Positions 26,201 to 40,141 of a stretch of DNA of 64,000 nucleotides are shown here, piece after piece. The translations under genes were made by a program, and so were the position numbers. The stretch covers positions 62,633-126,632 of the forward strand of contig VWZS01007655.1 in assembly GCA_013397075.1 (NCBI GenBank), read 5' to 3'. How positions within the stretch are numbered: the stretch's first letter is position 1; each line of letters opens with the position of its first letter. Under the pieces are notes generated by a model that did no database searches, was not told where the DNA came from, and saw only the letters and a list, made by a program, of their open reading frames with translations. The stretch comes from Rhabdornis inornatus (lineage: Eukaryota; Chordata; Aves; Passeriformes; Rhabdornithidae).

Positions 26201-28057
26201 TTTGGGGTCAGCTTTCCAGGTATCATCAGATTCAGAGCCTTTAAAAAGTGTATCATCTTGGTCTCTCTGTAACTCAGAACTTTGCCAATGAGTTCAAAAT
26301 AAAAATAAACCAGATTTGCAATAAGCTTGCTCCTTTGCCACAATATTAGAGAACAATCAATTTAGGACACCAGTGAGTAGCTGTGACTGTCCCACTGCTG
26401 GCAGCCACTGCAGTGTAGCTCCAGGGCTGGAATGACATTCCTGGCAGCTGGGAGCTGCTGAACCTTCTGTGTTCCAGCTCCTGGAGAAGCCTGGAAATGG
26501 CTGCTGCTGCCCAAAAAATCTGCTTCTGGAGGCCAGAGTTTTGTCCCACAAGGAAGCTATCACAGGCATGACAAGACAGCACTTTCCTCGTTTACCTATG
26601 AAATCCCCTTCTTGTTTCTTTGAATTTTACGGCTTTTGGCCACATGAAGATTTTGCTGTTAGGAAAAACAGACAACTTTGATAGATGACATTTTATGGCT
26701 CCAAGGAAATTTTGAACTAAACATTAACTCCCTTTCCCTGGTTTAGAAGCTCAGTAAAGCACCTGTGTCACTGGTCAGTATCACACGTGGCCATGCACAG
26801 AACCAGGCTGTGAAACCGTGCAGGATTTTCTCTTTGCTGGGGTAGCTGTGCTCTGCCAGCAGGAGCACAGTCCCAGCAGACAGGAGGGAAGTGTGTGCCT
26901 GCAGTTCCCCCTGCAGTGCCCTGCTCAGGTGACACACAGAACCTGACTGCAGTGACAGCTCCACAGGCACAGGAAGCCTTTTCATCTTATTCCTGACCTG
27001 TGCTCAGCAATGCTGGGCACTGGATTTTCTTGGAGCCTTCAGGATTTAGATGCATTTTGACTCAGCTGTAGCACTAACAGTAAAAATATGATAAAATATT
27101 CAGTCTGCCTGGCAATGCAAGCCAATGCCATTTTCTTTCCCTATGGTCATACCTGGCTATTCTCAATAGCTGATGCTTTAGAATTCATCTTTTTTATTAT
27201 GTAGGAGTCTTCTACTGAAAGATTTCTAACAGTCAGGCATTTAGAGCTTTTCAGTGTGTATACATGATTTACCAGATTTACTGTATTAAACTAATAAATT
27301 AAATCTCTCATAACAAATTAATTTATGAGTTCTTAAAGATAAGAACAAAATTTGAGAAACAAGATTTCAGAAGTCAGGTAGACATGGAATAGTAAGAAAT
27401 GGATTGTGCTGTTTGCAAGGCCCATGTTTCCAACTGTCAGACCCAAAGATTAGCAGGTCTCTTTTTAACCACGTATCATGAGTTTTATTAAACTTTTAAG
27501 TGTAATTGTTTTACACTTCTAAAATCTTAATCTAAGAATAAACCTTCATACTGCTGTTGGTAATCAAACTGTGGAGCACTATGTAATTAATATGTAAAGA
27601 TTTGAAGAAAAATTACTTTGGTCTGCTCTTGGAGATGGTGACCCCAGCCATCCCAGTACAAATCCTTCCTGGAATGTCTGTTAAAATCAGCTTACTTGAG
27701 AAAGAGTAAATTGAAGAAGCCTGTTTAGGTATAAAGCAGATCTGCATTAGGAAATGTGCAGCTGTTCTGGCTCCATCCTCCCAGAGCAGCAGAGCCTGAT
27801 GTCAGACTGATGCTGTAAATATGCAAAGTTCTTGCTGGGTGTTGTCCCTGGGCTGTGCAGGAACAGGAGTGGAAGTACAGAGAAGATGGAAATCTGTGCC
27901 ATCCCTGCTGCTGCACATGGACCAGCACTGACTGAGGAAGCTGCCACTGTTATTTCTGCACAGACCTCAAGAGTTCAGGTCACTTGGCATTTCTGAACTG
28001 ACATTTGGCCTCATTTGTATCTACAGAAGATGTATCTGGAGACCTCTTAAGCAGTCT

Positions 28058-28192
28058 AAAATAAAAAAATCAAACAAGCAAACAAAAAAACCCAACAAAA
28101 AACCAAACCAAAAGAAAAAACAAACAAACAAACAAACCCCAAAACAACAACAACAACAACAAAAACAAACAAAAAAACCCCACAGCCAAAAA
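28058..28192. repeat. A-rich low-complexity tract with (CAAA)n and (CAA)n
   Basis: This is about 135 bp of A with interspersed C, including CAAA and CAA tandem runs around 28120-28165. It resembles the tract at 11732-11837 in composition. It lies in the last SNX29 intron, and no adjacent retroposon body was recognised. Confidence 0.9.
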
Positions 28193-31100
28193 ATCACTTT
28201 CTTTACTCACTGGTTAATGATGTAAAAGGCTTTGGCAAGGAATGAAGCCTGCATACTATGATTTTTTTTGTTATTAATAGACAAGTACCTATAATTACAT
28301 GAAGTTATTCTAGGATACTTCAGCTAACTGTTCATGGATTCTGCTGCCACCACACAAGTACCAAACATATTAAAAATACACCACAAAAATAGGATCTGTA
28401 ATACAACAGAATTGAATGGATTATGTTTACAGCTGGCAGATAAGCAAAACCAAGGAACAAAGCTTCTGTAGGATGTTTTGAATTTCAGTGATGGCCTGTA
28501 GCTAATTCCTGCTGTTTTCACAGGAAAAACTGATGGCTGCTGCAATGTTTTTCAATACAAGTTCAAATGAGAAAAAGAAATCACCCACCTCCTTTTAAAA
28601 AACTGCAGTTGGGCACAAACAAGCTTGTTATGGTCTGGATTAGAGCCAAGCACATGCACAAATACAAAGATACCTCCCTTGTGAAGATTATTTGCTTTAT
28701 GTATTTGAATGGATGCATCCATTTATCCATTGCTGTCAGTGTTGCACAGAAAGGAGTATGAATAAGCACTGGAAGACTGCAATATTAGATGTATAGACAG
28801 ATTGTTCTAAACCACAGTTCCATGAGTATTCCTTACTGCTTCATATGCTAAGAGAAAGGAATAAAGTTTATTTCCCATCCTCAGCATAGCCTCTTTCATT
28901 CCTCAAAATCTCTTCCACCGTGGAAAAGTAATTAAAATTGATCTTTGGTTTAATTCCCAGTGAAATAAGCATTACCGAATAGTTTTTCCTGCAATACTCC
29001 AAACCTAACAGCTAGATGAAGAGGAAAAAAAATCATGTTGTTTCATTAGCAAATTACTTTTTAAAAAATCATTCTACTAATTCTGCCATTCAGGCAATTA
29101 TGTAAAATTTACATATGGGAATACATTTGCACACACTCATTCTGATTTAAACAACAGTGTATTTTCAATAATTATTCTCCTTTTTTCCTCTGCATAACAG
29201 ATTTCTCAAGGGCAATTGCTCTGAGATATTGACATTTCAAGGGATCTGGAGCAAACATCATAAACTCATGTCTGAGAGCTCAGCTTGCAATATCTCTTAC
29301 AATGCATTACAGAAATCCACCAGGCCAAAACCGTTTGCAAATGCCATACTGCACCAAAAGTGTGTGCAGATGTCACAGAAAACCACCCGCTATGGAAAAG
29401 GCCCTTGGCTGAATGTAGAGCAGCTCCTTGCGCACCAAAGCCTGATGTGCAGGGTGCAAACACCAGCAGTGCCCACTGCGATGGTCACCAGGCAGGAGTG
29501 AAAGCAGGCAGGGATTTACAGGTGCCATTCGCTGTTTTTCTGCATCAGATACCTTGGAGATGCCATTTTCCATTTCAGAGAGCAGCAGAAAGGCAGTTTG
29601 GTGACATGACAATGGGTGCTTGGGAACTGAAGGGAGAACAGTGCTCTGTCCCCTGACCAGGAGATAGAGACAACCTCGTAGGTCATGGAACTCAGACCCT
29701 GCTTCCCAAACAAGAAATCTCCTAAATGCTGTTCTCACTGGAGGTGCTGCCTTTGTACATCCAATGCACACATGCTGGTCTGGGAGTTCTTATATTCTCC
29801 CACATTTTAGAAACTGGTCGAAGAAAAGTGATTTTTCGGTGGTCTGTGTTGTAGGCAAGTATCCCTATTAAGCTTACCCTGCTAATAGAATTCAAGCTGC
29901 AAATGTCAAATTAAAGTCTTTCACTTGAACATACACTCTGAATTTCAGCAACTGGTTTGTACCAGGAGTCATCTGTTATAAACTGTGTCTATCCATTTCT
30001 TGACTCTATGTAAGATTTTACTAAGTAGAGAATTAAACTCACAAATCTCCAGACTGGGTTTTGTGCAGGTCACATCCCCCAGGCCACACTAGTGTTGTTT
30101 AAGTAATATATTTTGCCATGCAGACTGGTTAAAGTGAGTAAGAAGCCCCTAAATCCCTTTCAACACATCACAGAAAATCAGGAGTAGAAATAACCTCACT
30201 CTTTGTGAGACTAGTATGGCTTCAAAAACATGTTTAAGTGCCACAGTTGCATGCTATGCAACTTCTAAATATATTATAAATACAATATATATTAAAAATA
30301 TGGTATTATTTTGTTTGGTTTCTTTCAGTTCAATTAATCAGTTTCTATTCATTCTGTGAACATATATTTTAAGAAATAATTCCCTCTTCAGCTGTATATT
30401 TCAAATTCTAATTTCAAAGAACATAACTAGAAGAGTTGTGGGCTATGAGAACTTATCAATAAGGGAAGCTCACCATGCCATCTGCTTCCAAACCCTCCTG
30501 CCATCCCACCTACCTGCACCCTGTTTTCAGCTGGATGGAGAATGGAGCCTGGGGAATTTCTCCCCCTCCAGCATTGTGCCATTCCCACAAAGAGCTCAGC
30601 TGTGGGATCCAGACTTGCTGGATGCAGTGGATCAGCACAGCCTCACAGGGGGAGTCCTGTGAGAACAGGGACTGGGGGTTCTGGATCCCTGAGCTCCCAG
30701 ATCCATCTGCACTCACACACACATTGCTCTGACTGACCAGATGGCTTCTTACAAAACAACATGTTCACATCAACAGTGTTCAAAACACTTTCTGCTGGAA
30801 ACTTGTTTTCTGTCAGGGGCCTGCAGATGGTTCCCTTCCCTTACCTGTAAGTTCTCCAAAATTCATCTCCTGAACTGGCTGTTATGCAATCTTCATATGC
30901 TGAGATTTGACTGTGAATATCTAAAGCTGGCAATTTTCTTAAAATAAGCTCCAGAAAGAGAAACTTAACAAGCAATTATAGATCAGCTAGTTTAAGTGCA
31001 GCTGTAGAATAAACATTACAAACTGTTTTGCAGGATTTAGCAGGCCAAAAAGTAAGCTTTAAAAATCACAAATTCATTACAGGGAACTCATGTAGATTTG

Positions 31101-31916
31101 GGTAAGGCCAGGAAATTGGCTCAAGAAGGGAAAATTTTGTGAAAACATTATACAGCTCTACCAGAGGTGTCTGTGGTGTGTGCATGTGACAGTGAGGCAC
31201 CTGAGCCAGTCCTAAACAACCATGCAGTAAATGGCTCCTACCATCCACATGTCCCATCATGCAGTCACTGTAGAGGCAATTTAGTGTACTCTCACCTGCT
31301 CAGAAGCTTAAAAAATTATACTGAGAAGAATATTATCTTCATACCAAATTAAATATTCACTTAGATATATTTTTTTTGGCCAGTCTAGTGCTCTTTGATG
31401 ACCTGGATGCTACATAAAACCATGCATTAGGATACAACATAATTCTATCTCTTTGTGGGATTTTATATTGAAAATTCTGTGCCCATTTTAAAACATTGTA
31501 ATAATTTTGGGAGCTTTGATTGAAAAAGGACATAAAGACACAGCTTAAGTAGTTCAATGTATGAGAGCTCCCACATGCTGGAAGGTAGACACTCATACAG
31601 CAAGAACACAGAGGCATCTGCACTTGCTTGCACTCCCAGCATTTTAGCACATTCTCAGCTATTGACTGACTGAGTTGCAAACTCCTCTGTGCTTTCCTCC
31701 TCTGAAAAAGTCAATTCCAGCAGAATAATGGAGCAAATTGTTACAGAGAGGATAACTAGGAAATAAACTGTCCTGACATGTCTAGTCCCATTTAATAGAA
31801 AAAGTAGGGTAACACATATAAAATAAAACTCTTTTTTCATTAAATTAGGTGTATCATTGAAACAATTTTTAAAAAATAATTATACTCAGACAATCATACC
31901 AGAAACTGGTTTATAT

Positions 31917-31969
31917 AGTAAAAAGAAATAACTAGACAATTGCAAAGACAGTAAAAAGAAATAACTAGA
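31917..31969. repeat. 33-bp local tandem duplication
   Basis: The 20-mer AGTAAAAAGAAATAACTAGA occurs at 31917-31936 and again at 31950-31969, with 13 bp between. Its origin is unknown; it is probably a slippage or small segmental duplication in the last intron. Confidence 0.9.
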
Positions 31970-34900
31970 TGTAGCTTCCTGTGCAAATTATGTATACTTG
32001 TTAATGAAGAAAAAAGAATCTGAATCTTTGGCAATTACTATTATTTGAAGGGAAGAATAAAAAAAATGCCCCATTATGTTTCTTGGTTATTCAAGTAGAA
32101 ATATGTCCTATGTGCTTACTAGGAAAGTTTTTATCAATCTTGTAGAGATGTCAAACTCTTTCAAACGTGAAAATTTCGATGTCAATGTTTTACAGTTGTC
32201 AGTAACCAGGTGCAGACTAGGAGAGTAATGGAGAGCAAATTTACAGAGATTGGTTTGGATTTGACTGTTTTCATGGTTATGCTTTACAACTTTTGATTCA
32301 TTATTTTGTGTGACAACTAAAATATGCATTTGTTTTATCCAAGATTTAGGTACAACACCGTGGCATTGCTTCTGGAGACAAACACACCACAAAGAGCCCA
32401 TGAACCCAGCACAGAGCTGCAGAACAGAGCACCCATCCCAGCCTTCAGGGAGACTGAATCTCACACAGACACACTGGGGCTCTGGGCAGGCCTGGCTCAG
32501 ACTGAGAAACAGCTACAGCTAAAAAGCAAAACCACAATGAGCCCAAGGTGCCCAAGAGGGTCCCTGTCCCTTGCGGGTGGCTCTCCAAGGCACACAGATC
32601 TCCTTCCTGTATCCTTCCACAGAGTTCATCCCTTAGACCTGGAGAATGAGCACAGTAAACTGGCACAGAGGATATCACAAGTATCTGCATGTTAAGTATT
32701 ATTAAAATTGCCACCTGGATTTAATTTTGTGAGCATTTGTATATGCCGCACACATGCACATTTCATAATTTCATATATCCACTAACAGTATCTTGATACC
32801 AATGAACAGTGACAGAAGAGTTTTAGAACTGCACAAAGAAATTGTTTCCTACTGAGGAAATCCAAATTCTAGGGTTTCAGGATGAGTAGAGTGCATATAC
32901 TGCTGAACGGAGAGGATCGACATATAAATTACCTCAGAATCTACTAAATGTTTACATGAGCAAAAATTGATTTTAAAGTATGCAGACAATGAAGTTGAAG
33001 ATATAAGATTATTGCTTCTGCATTTTCCAAGTTTCCAGTACCTAAAAAAAAATAATTCTGAATTATGCTGAAGGCACTTCACAAAAATATATTCAGGGTA
33101 CGAAATGGAGGGAATGGAAGCTTACAGAGCTGAGGATTAAAGGATGAGAGGCAGTTTTGTCCCAGCACACAGAGAACAGGTCCACTGAATGCCCACCAAG
33201 CTGGACAGGCAACCAAAGCAGAGGGATCTCCTCTTGCCAGGCATTTACATTGCTCTGTACATGAAATAACACTGAATGCAGAATGCTCATTGCACCAGAC
33301 CTTCTCACCTCAAGATCCTACATGGAGCTGAATCTTTATACACAGTAAGAATATTCTAAAATACCAGAACCACCCATGTATATTTTTTTCAAGGCTTGCT
33401 TTCAGAAGATAAAATACCTTCCCTATAATATTTAAATAAAAATTCTGTAAACACCTTTGGTTGCAAGTGCAGCTACCATTGCCATTTCAAAAAATAAAGA
33501 AAATACCAACACTCTTCTAATGAAATGGCTTCTTCTATGTGTGCATAATATGCAGTAAAGGAAAATAAATCCTGTGTAAGTGCTCTCTTTTTTTTTACAT
33601 TCTTTTCCACTTCATTTTAACACACATTCTCTTCAATCAACCCAAACTGTCTCATCCAGTCTCTTGCTATTACATTTTACAGCACTCCTCTACTCTTATT
33701 CAACTCATTTATTCCTGTATTCCCCACCTTCTCCATTCTTCTTTCTAGAATAATTCACACGGACAGCCACAACACTGTTACCCACTAAAACCCAGCTATT
33801 GCTTGCTCCTGTTCATGCCCAATTCTCCTCTCAACAACCTGCTGTGCTAAGTTGATTCTATGTTGGTGAGTCAAACCTCTGGTGTCCAGAAACCATCATT
33901 CCCACAGCTCCCCATGAAAATCAATTCCCTCCTGCATTTACAACATCAAGTTATCTCTTTCAAAGCAATTCACCTGTTCATGTTTCAGTTTGCCCTCATT
34001 TCACATTTCCTTTATTACAACATAGGCCTCAAGTCCCTCTTGACTCACCCTGGTTTTCAGCCACCCAGACCTCAATCACAGTGTGACACTGCCCAAGCTC
34101 AGTGAGCAAATCCTACTGAGTATTTGACAAAATTTTATTTTGTTGCTCTACCTTCCCAAATATATTTTGTGAAAATTACAGAATTTTCAGTACACTCCTC
34201 CAGGCTGAAAACCTCACTCAAAAGTTCCTACTGATCAAGTCACTCCAGTTAAAAGAATTACTCTGGTGAACAACTGCAGACTGTTGAAACCTGGACTTTT
34301 CTGGTTTTATGCACTGCTGTGAAATTAATTTAAACTAACATCTTGACACTGAGCTGTGCACTTTAACATGTTATGATAATGACATCTTCTTGGGTTAAAT
34401 TCTATTCCTGTATGTCATTAATTCAATATATTAGCCAGTGCTGATAATCAGAAGTGAATAAAGTGAGAATATTGGTAGAAACCATAGTGCTGACAAGAAA
34501 GGTGCAGCAATTCTATATTTGAATGTCAGGTACAGCTGTCACACGGCTCGTCTGACAAGAATATCTTCATTTTTTTACTCACTTAGGACAACCACACCAC
34601 ACTACAAAGAAAAGTCTCAAGATGGCTGTCAACATAGCTGAAAGCAAAAAAAAATAAGTAAATTGATTGTTTCATACACTATCCCACAGTAAAGTGCTTT
34701 CATGCTATCAAGAACAAGGACAGGACTTTGAAGTTCTGCACACTTCACTATATTAGCATTTCTAGCATTCCACATTTCATAGTCCGTATGCAAATATTTG
34801 CTCCAGCTCCAAAAATGGCACAAGGAGCTCTAAAAAATATTGGATCCATTGTTTATGAGTTAAGTATGGACAGAATAGAAGCAGGATTTTTCTGTGTGTT

Positions 34901-35526
34901 TTAAATTAGAAACGCTTTCTGATTTAGCTAACCAAATCCACCTTGGCAACTCCCTGCCAGACATGAGTGTGCAGTAAATACGCTGACAGGAATGGTGTGC
35001 CCAACATCCAAACTGAAACTTTCTTTCCTGGCTCTAGAGCCCATTTTTTGCTACCAATTTCAGAAGCACCTGCTCAGTACAGAAATGCCTGAATACATTA
35101 AGAATTCACTTTTTAACAAGGGAGTGCATGTGACTTGTAACCAAGGAAACAGGACCACTGCCGTAATGACACAAAACTTTAACTGGCTCTGTGTTCTTTT
35201 CCCAGAAAAATCTTAACCTCTTCTTGCACTGCTAAAAGTTCAGTGTGTTAGAGACACAAACCCCAGAGTTTAGAAACCCTGTCTTTTGCTAAGGACTTGC
35301 TGAGTTTGTTGGCAAGCAGCAAAGCAACAAGGAAGAAGAATGTGCTGCTGAGGAACACAACTTGTCCCTCGGAATGATCTTTCATTACAAAGCCTGCAGT
35401 TAACTCAGAGAAAAAAAAAGGATAGAAAGTGATGATAGAATTCATGGGGCCAAATAAAAAAAAAGCAAAATCAAACATTCAAAAGCATTCTGATCCAGCC
35501 AGTTCCTTGCAAAAGACAGATGGGAA

Positions 35527-35557
35527 TCGAACATCGAACAAGTCGAACAATTGAACA
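35527..35557. repeat. Degenerate TCGAACA short repeat
   Basis: Three TCGAACA units and one TTGAACA unit fall within 31 bp. Three retained CpGs are unusual in this AT-rich, CpG-poor intron. Confidence 0.8.
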
Positions 35558-38500
35558 AAATGCACAGCACAGTTAAAAGCTCCTTTTGTATAGAACTGAA
35601 GTTTGCTCTTACATTGACCATGGCTGTTTTCAACATAATCTCTATTTGTTCCAGAGCTTGATAAATTGTGTGATTATAAAGGAAACCAATATACACCAGT
35701 AAGCAACACACAAAGTGCTTTATATCTGTTGCTGTCAATCTACTTGCTTTCTATTTTTGATCCATTTTTTCAACCAATGCAATGGAGAACATTTCCTGTA
35801 CATTTCTACACAAGCAAAATAAATATCATAGCATAGCCTCTCTGTCATTTGTTTCAGTAGTTTTAAACATAACTCTCATTTTCTCAGGCAGCATTAAACC
35901 AGAGTTTATTCCAAGGCGACTGTAAAGATCTGAAGCCATCAAATGTTTCCAATGGTGACTGGAGTGTTCCATCCTTGTACAGTATGCACTAAATTATTCT
36001 TCTCATAAGCACTGTAAAGGTCACTCTGAATATAAAGAAGCATGATAAAAATCTAATTGATGGAAATAATGCTCATAAACACCTATTTGTGAGGCCTGTT
36101 GAGCAATTCATAGCAATTAACTCAGCAAAGCAAGTCTAACTGTCTTTATTGAGATGGTAATTGGTGTAAGTCACTCTATTTCAAAGTGAAGTTGATTCTT
36201 TTTTTTAAATGGTAAAGCTCAATAGCGGGGCAATAAATACAATACGTAAAACCCTTCAGCGTTATGGAGCTGCTGAATGGCACCCCAGCTTTACTGAGCA
36301 TCACACCAAGACAAAAAAGACAAACACCTTTTCTTTGGGGTGTCTCAGTACCGGAACACTGCAACACTGAGGTGTTTCATTAGGGTGAGTTTAGAGGGAT
36401 GTGCTTCTGTAATACTTTCACTATTACCCATCCCTGCAGGACAAAGTCCTTTCAACCTACTTCTGAATACTGAAACCTCAGACTCAGTGGTGCCTTAAAA
36501 CTGCAAGACTGAGAAAATGCAAGTGACAGAGAGAAATTTGGGGCAAAAGCAAGAAAACTGTAGGCAAAAGACACAAACAGATCCTTTCACCTGAATAGAA
36601 TTTATTTTCATTGGGGACTGCTGGCAAATTTAATAAGACCAACTGCTGGAAAAGAAACAACCTATACAAATGCAGCTGAGAGAAATAAAGAACTAAGAAA
36701 ATGGAACATATTTCCTAGTCCTTTTTACTTTAACAATTGAGAAGAAAATCTACAACTACAAAAATAGTTTTAAATATATCAAAACATATATTCTGACTCC
36801 AAATTTTGACTTTTCAAAATTTTTATCTGACATGCAAAGGATTACAATGTTTTTATACAAAAGGCATGTCTTGTTGGTTATTTTATATGCCTCATGTAAA
36901 TCATTAGGGACTACGCAAAACATTCTTCCTGATTAAAAAATGTCATTTAAACTCCAATGAGCAGTTACTTGACTACTAACTTCTGTAAAGCAGAACCAAG
37001 TTGAAATCAGCAAATATCTTAAGTGCTGATGGTATTTGGAATATATTTCCATCTAGAGCAACTGTCTGAAGACTGTGACTACTATTCATGGTATTGCTGT
37101 GAAAAGCACCCTTCCCTGTCTCAGGTCAGAGATTTTAGAACCTATTCCAATTATCTAGAAAGACAAACCACTGGTAAGAAATTATTTTGCCAACCTTCAG
37201 TCTGAACGAAATCAGAGGATGCAGGACAGCTCTTTACCCTGTGCAAAGGAGCAGCAGAGCTGCAATAAATGCTCCCTGACAGACTTGAACAATCAATGAG
37301 AATGTGCGTCAGTTTTTCATGTCCTATACAAAGCTTTAATTATTTCACAAATCACTGCCAAAGCCCAGATAGACCCATTGTAAAATGAAAACCTACAATC
37401 ATATAATCTTCATATGTTTGGATAAAACCAGCTGTGTAAAGCCAAATGCTTCTAGCAAGCCTAAAGTACCAGTGTTTATCCACAATTCCTTACCATATTC
37501 AACCCCTCTTGCTTTTAAGATCAAGCATCCCATGTCTCTTTCTTCCTGCATTTTCTTGCCCACTTTATCACTATTTCTTTTCCTGCTCATGTATTTTTTT
37601 CTTTCCTCTTTTCTCTCTAACATTCATAAACCCTCTCAACTACCCAGAGCAGGGAAAGAAAAAATTTAAGACATTTGAAGAATGCCATGTAATACACATC
37701 TTCAATGTCAATACATGCAAAACCACAAAACACAATGTAACAGGCAATTCTGGCAGAAAAAAAAGAGAGAAAAGTTTGATTTTCATATAGTTTGACCAAA
37801 CAATTTTTGCCCTACTTCTTCACATTTCACTTAGATCAAAACAAGCATGATGCTTTTTTTAAGTCTGATGTCAAGCATCATAGGTTATAAAAGACTAAAA
37901 CCAAAACTGTCAGTTACAAAGTGAGGAATGCAGAACCCAAGAATAACAGTGAGACAACTCTGTGTTTGTTAAAAACAATCCACTCCGATTCAAGTATTTT
38001 AATTCGACCATAAACAAAAATTCCACAGAAGAATATCACATTCTTGCACTGACACTTCCTGCATTATCTGAACATGATAATCAAACTTTAGATATCTAAG
38101 ATATTTTTACATCAACAATCATCAGTGCTTGGCAACACAGTTCAACCAGAAGATAAATATTGTGCAATGTCTACACTATATCAATCAATTAACATAGCAA
38201 TAAATTAGTTTCATTAGCATGTTTCAGGCATTAGAAGGTGCTTTGCTAATTATAAGTCCCATATTTAAGCAAATGCTATTTCCAGTTTGTTCATGTAAAT
38301 TTTATTCCAGAGTGCTTACTATATTCTATCAGAGAGCTTATTCCTGCTGCACAACATATGTGGGATGTGGTGAGGAGGCACTGAAGCCATGCAGTGCCCA
38401 GTTGGTAACACAGGCTGCCCCCTCAGGGGTGCAATCCAGCATCAACCCGGCCACAACACTGAACGATGCTTCAGCTGAGTGCTGCCATTCATTATGCACA

Positions 38501-39154
38501 CTCAGATATGCACTCTGATAGCTTTAAGAAGTGTCATGCCATCACCAACTCAGTTCTTGAGAAATCAACCAATTCAAAATCGTATTTAAAACTTCCTTAC
38601 TTTGCTTCAATATTGTTTTACAGCATTTCAGGGGTTGCTGTTCGCTTTTCATCTTATTGTTTATCTGAAGATGCAGTAACAGCAGAACAGGCACACCTCT
38701 TAACTTCATATGCAAATATATTCATGTCTGTTTATTCAAAAATCTTATTTTAAATAATATTCATGTTTCTGTGAGGTTGAGGTTCATTCTTTATATTAAA
38801 ACTGTGCCACATATGCTATACATGACCTATCTGTTGTGGGGATGAAGTTATTCAATGAAATATAATTGTTGCACTAATCTGTAGTTAACTTTTGAGTCCA
38901 AGCAAATGTTTTTATCCCTTTAAAGTATCTCAAAACTAACTTCAAAAGGGTCAATTGTCAATTTCTTTAAAATGAACCCAGAAATACAACATTCACAAGT
39001 GCCTCACAGTAACTATCCTAAAAGATTTATTTCATTTTTACTTGGGAGCAACATTTTAATACTTGCAATGGTATTGTGGAGAAGTTAATTTTCTTATTAC
39101 CTCTCATACCTCTAATATACACATTTAAATGTTCTCAATGACACACTGACAGGT

Positions 39155-39159
39155 GCAAC
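39155..39159. repeat. Target site duplication, left copy (GCAAC)
   Basis: GCAAC immediately precedes the LTR terminus TGTCTTGG at 39160 and is matched by GCAAC right after the other terminus at 41580. Identical flanks mean both ends of the original insertion survive despite the internal deletion. Confidence 0.85.
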
Positions 39160-39290
39160 TGTCTTGGTTTGAATGACAGGTGTCTGCTAAGGAAGGTGGG
39201 AGCTTCTCTTGAAATGGAAAATGCAAACCCCTTCCCTCCAAATTATGAAAATTTTGAAATTAAGGAGCTCTCAGGCAAAGATATGGGAAA
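39160..39290 (-). repeat. Truncated 3' LTR remnant
   Basis: About 130 bp match the low-coordinate end of the complete LTR (TGTCTTGGTTT, then GGTGTCTGCTAAGGAA, CTCTCTTGAAATGGAAAATG-like and GATATGGG blocks). Similarity stops at the A-run at 39290-39298, after which polymerase sequence follows. The retained part is the LTR's 3' end in viral orientation. U3 and most of the LTR are missing, so a deletion joins polymerase to LTR here. Confidence 0.88.
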
Positions 39291-39299
39291 AAAAAAGAC

Positions 39300-39745
39300 A
39301 AAACATTGAATCATTCTGGGTGACCAGGTAGAGAGGGCTCACAATCTGGCTGTACTCAGGAATGTGCCTTCTCCAAAAGCCTATGGCACCTAGGAAGCTT
39401 GTGTTTCCTTCCTGCTGGTCGGTGGAGACACTGCAGTGATCTTATTGATGACCTCAGTGGGAATCTGGCGCCGTCCATCTTGCCACTTTACTCCCAGGAA
39501 CTGGATTTCTCAGGCAGGCCCTTTGACTTTGTTCTCCTTGATGGCAAAGCCAGCTCCCAGCAGAATCTGGATGATCTTCTCTCCTTTCTCAAACACCTCC
39601 ATTGCCGTTTTCCCCTACACAGTGATGTCATTGATATATTACAGGTGTTCTGGAGCTTCACTAGTGCAGCCTGGATCAGTCCATGGCAGATGGTGGGGCT
39701 GTGTTCCCACCCCTGGGGCCGTCGGTTCCAGGTGAAAGCAAACTG
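39300..39745 (-). pseudogene. Provirus reverse-transcriptase fragment (broken)
   Basis: Minus-strand reverse-transcriptase motifs appear in order: FAFTW near 39740, PQGWEHSPTICHG at about 39680-39718, then YIND near 39622-39638 where active enzymes have Y-x-D-D, GAGFAIKENKVKGPA and FLGVKW near 39495-39550, and connection-domain sequence down to about 39300. The first catalytic Asp of the YxDD box is Asn. In-frame stops flank this motif, and about ten residues seem lost between FAFTW and PQG. RNase H and integrase are gone. The plus-strand open frames 39399-39746 and 39436-39735 are shadows of this fragment. Confidence 0.8.
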
Positions 39746-40141
39746 AGGCCACGCCTGAGTCTTGGGTCAAGGATCCCAAATTCCTTGCCTCAGTACCCAG
39801 CTGCACACTTGTACCCGTAAGATCCCAGACTCGAAGTAGCCAGGCTGTATAAGCCTCACGCCCCCAGTGTCTTTTCACAGATTATGGAGACTTTCATAGG
39901 ACAGGGGCTCAGTGATGATCTCAACCTTTGGCTTCCCTGCTGGTTGTAAGGGCCTTTCTTTCTTATCCTTATTATCTAGGTGCCCTGATTTCATCTTAGA
40001 CTTTGTTTCCACAGGAGCAACTGCTGCTGGCTGTGACTGCTCTTGTGGTTCAGCTGGAACCTGGACAGATGTAATGTTTGTGGGTTCCACCTGCAGCACC
40101 ATCAGACTGTCCCTATTTAAGACAGGGGGAGGCTCTCTCAC
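39746..40141 (-). pseudogene. Provirus gag fragment (broken)
   Basis: This gag-like frame follows the leader frame after a frameshift at about 40113-40141. One part (39875-40141) is Pro/Gln/Lys-rich and ends EPLSYESLHNL before a stop. A second part in another frame (within 39639-39878) carries a capsid-like box, WDLTGTSVQL, with GSLTQDSG downstream. The WDLTG-type box is what I recall from class III ERV capsids. The sequence runs directly into reverse transcriptase near 39745, so the rest of gag, protease and the front of polymerase are deleted. Confidence 0.65.

Noticed and set aside
29373..29771. 132-codon minus-strand frame
   Set aside because: There are overlapping frames on both strands, no recognised domain and no splice context; it is most likely chance in a GC-richer patch.
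39399..39746. Plus-strand 115- and 99-codon frames
   Set aside because: They are antisense to the proviral reverse-transcriptase fragment, which is recognisable on the minus strand.
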